Assembly (NCBI GenBank): GCA_958510875.1
Contig: OY294068.1
Span: 69,046,633 to 69,110,632, forward strand
DNA: 64,000 nucleotides
Source: Endomychus coccineus
Lineage: Eukaryota; Arthropoda; Insecta; Coleoptera; Endomychidae
Direction of reading: 5' to 3'
Position 1 is the first letter of the stretch; the number at the start of each line of letters is the position of its first letter. The notes beneath the pieces were generated by a model. It made no database searches. It was not told where the DNA came from and saw only the letters and a list, made by a program, of their open reading frames with translations. Made by a program: the position numbers and the translations under genes. This document shows, in pieces, positions 61,561-64,000 of the stretch.

Positions 61561-62082
61561 AGAATAGATTTTGACCACGGGGTGGCCTAAGTGCATTTGG
61601 CTTCGATCACAATGAAATGATTAACGAGTTTGCGTCTTTGAAGACCAGCCGTATTGTTTTGTGATTTTTCTGTTTTATTTTTTCAATTTCCTCGTTTGTA
61701 TTTGACCTTTATTGTAATTTAGGTGTTTTTCTTTAGTTTTTTTTGCTTGCATTTTTATTAACACCTACTGTTTATTCTACTGTTATACTTTTATTTTTAA
61801 TAAACAAAAATTACTTAGTTGGTACCAAAATTAACATTTTAAATATTAAATATATAAAAAGGGCTCGTGAAATCTTTGGAACGGGCCTGTATTTGATCAT
61901 AGAAAAATAAGAAAATCTCTCTACTAGAGAATGTGGAGTGTAACGGTGCATTTTGGGCTATTAGAGAAATAAGTCAACACCCAGAGGTGCATCGGATACC
62001 ATTATGTAGGTGGATTCCAGCACGGAGACAAATTCTTCGAAACCTACTAGTTCTACAATATTTGGAACACAAAACTGTTTTG
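61561..62082. other. No recognised gene
   Basis: Contains T-rich LINE 3' non-coding-like sequence to about 61800. The frame 61933-62124 runs into the foldback element and is not supported. Confidence 0.4.
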
Positions 62083-62084
62083 TA

Positions 62085-62568
62085 CAGGATGTTTCGAAAA
62101 AAGGTGGCCCCGCTGCTAGAATAGGTAGAACACAGCAAGTGCTTCGCTAAGAAAATAAATTTCGTAACCGCATCCTTATTCAAGATACAGGGTGTTATAC
62201 AAAAAATGTTTAAGAAATGTTTTACGATTATGTCGAAACTACAGGCAAGATTGTAATGAAATTTGGTATGAATATGTTTTGGAAGCTGACACATCGCATG
62301 AATTTATTTTTATATCTGACTCTCATAGAGGGCGCTAATTATACGGTTCATACCGAGTAGTTTTGTTTCCAAAACATATTCATACCAAATTTCATCACAA
62401 TGTTGCCTGTAGTTTCGACATAATAGTAAAAAGTCTTTAAAATTTTTTTTTACCACATCCTGTATCTTGAATACGGATGCGGTTACGAAAATTTTGTATT
62501 AAGCGAAGCACTTATCTTTCAGTGTTCTACCTATCCTAGCAGCGGGGCCACCTTTTTGAAACACCCTG
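62085..62568. repeat. Foldback DNA element, ~200-bp arms, TA flanks
   Basis: The left arm 62085-62284 and right arm 62367-62568 are near-complements (GGTGGCCCCGCTGCTAGAAT, GTTTCGACATAAT-like and TTTGGTATGAATATGTTTTG blocks) around an 82-bp loop. The ends are CAGGATGTTTC and GAAACACCCTG, with TA on both sides. It is a non-autonomous element, probably mobilised by a Tc1/mariner-type transposase. Confidence 0.85.
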
Positions 62569-62699
62569 TATGTGAATGTGATTTTGTCTGTGAAATGTTT
62601 TTGAGAGTTATAAGCTATGAAAAAAGCTGACATAGTAAATTTAGAAATGCACGCCTTCTTAATTGGAAAATAAAATCCCATTTTGTTCAAATGCATTTA

Positions 62700-64000
62700 A
62701 CATAAGCCCAATAACAAAAGACACTGCGTTAGGAGCAATTAAAATGACCATAAAATCTGCAATTACATGGTATTTTATGTTTGTATACAATGTAGGTAAT
62801 TCGTCTTAAGTGTTCGATTTGCGTGTTCCTATGTTGGAAGAAAGTCCTCTACACCTGGAATATTATTGTATTATACAATCAGGTACAACTGCTGTCAGTG
62901 AAATTATGACTCTAATAAACTTGTATGAATCCACACACAATTAAGAATAATCAAAATTCTACGACCTAAGTTTATATCAAAATACAAAAACTGTATTACT
63001 ATTATTTTTGGAAGATAGTGGACAGGAAAAGACTGATTGAATTGAATAAAGGTGATAGCCAATTAGAAACTTAGTTATAATTCAGTTTTCAGTTAGAAAC
63101 GTAATTAGTATTCTTTATCAACGATGTTCAAGATATAAAAATTAGAAGTCAGAAAAATGATTTTCGATTGTTATTTATCAAAATTATTTCTCCTTCTTAA
63201 TAAAAAACGCAACACCGTTATAATTAAGCAATTTATTTGAAATGTTCACATAAGATGTACTTGGATCTAACAAAGAAATGATTCAAGTCTCCATAAAAAA
63301 TTATAACAGATTTTTGGTATTTTCGTGTAAAAAGTGTTAGGAATCTGTTTTGATAAACATGAATAAACTCTTGTCAGTCCTTGCCGGATTTTTGGTATAA
63401 GCGTGGGTGGATTTCATTTAAAAGGAATTGCCAACTGCTTAGACGATAACGTGACAACTGTTTTAAGATGTTGGGTTAGCTGTCTGGAGAAGGTATTCAT
63501 AGACTTGCCTTGAATCAGGACATCCTTGGCAATTCCACAGGTGGTGAAGAACGTAATCTGAGAATGTTGGGGGTAAGGTAACATGAGCTGTGGGAAATTT
63601 TCGGGGGGAAACTTCAGTATGAATGGAGTCCCTATATCGACGAATAAGAACATATATATATATATACTTAATTCTTACCGATCGTTTCTATGCCTACTCC
63701 TTACTCCAAAATCATTGTGCCAGCAATCTGCAATGATGTAATGCACTGAGCACAGGAATGGCATTATGTGCTCTTTAGCGCCTAGTGACGATCCTCAAGA
63801 TGAACGAAGGGTGAGACGTTTCAATGGAAAACGGAGAAATTTACAACAAGCTGTTATACTGTTCTTCAATTTGGAGTAATGGTTTAAGATGTTTGGTAGT
63901 AGGTCACTTTTAGTTCTTTCGCAGCAATTTGAATGCAGCCAGTTATATAGGCGATGTTTCAGAACCTGTTAACATATCTTCGGGAGTTGATTCAACCAAT
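62700..64000. other. No recognised gene
   Basis: AT-rich; a short (AT)n at 63653-63666. The minus-strand frame 63414-63653 (79 aa) and a possible plus-strand frame near 63780-63900 (PSDDPQDERRVRRFNGKRRN) have gene-like composition, but I cannot place them. Confidence 0.35.

Overview
The window looks like a gene-poor, AT-rich stretch of an insect (arthropod) genome. The evidence is one intron-split gene for a secreted chitin-binding (peritrophin-A/CBM14, CPAP1-like) protein, together with transposon families common in insects: mariner/Tc-like, P-like, hAT, jockey-like and RNase H-bearing LINEs, BEL/Pao, Penelope-like and a Crypton-like tyrosine recombinase. A beetle or hemipteran is plausible, but the sequence does not settle the order. 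No rRNA, tRNA, CRISPR array or bacterial-style operon was seen.

Layout. 0-10 kb: two decayed mariner-like transposases, a LINE reverse-transcriptase remnant, and a P-like element with exact 32-bp inverted ends and an exact 8-bp target duplication (6483-7962). 10-18 kb: a jockey-like LINE (+), a second LINE in minus-strand pieces, an inverted pair of a ~230-bp repeat, and tandem repeats. 18.9-36.0 kb: the CPAP1-like gene (+), three coding exons giving 127 codons. Its two introns are about 8.0 and 8.6 kb. Intron 1 holds hAT and LINE remnants, a tyrosine-recombinase fragment cut by an (AT)n run, and a palindrome that looks like the excision scar of the same P-like family. Intron 2 holds a (CT)n run, an RNase H-bearing LINE split by a hAT element, and an LTR-like block full of minisatellites.

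36-48 kb: LINE and BEL/Pao integrase remnants, a 1.7-kb DDE-type DNA transposon (40851-42562) whose coding halves now face away from each other, and two hAT dimerisation-domain remnants. 48-53 kb: a ~87-bp repeat family, a second copy of the jockey-like LINE (-), and a 2.27-kb element with ~285-bp inverted repeats (50662-52934). That element encodes a FEN1/XPG-like nuclease domain plus a tesmin-type CXC domain and no transposase I can recognise; it is the strongest candidate for an under-described system. 54.8-58.6 kb: a mariner-like element split by a Penelope-like insertion, then a second Penelope-like locus. In both Penelope loci the RT and GIY-YIG pieces are divergently oriented, and each GIY-YIG piece is followed on its own strand by a hammerhead-ribozyme-like motif. 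58.8-64 kb: a decayed ZMYM1-like hAT gene, an RNase H-bearing LINE, and a foldback element with TA flanks.

Only the chitin-binding gene looks like a host gene. The rest is mobile DNA at many stages of decay, with several nested insertions that give a relative order of events. Family names come from protein motifs read by eye; no database search was possible.
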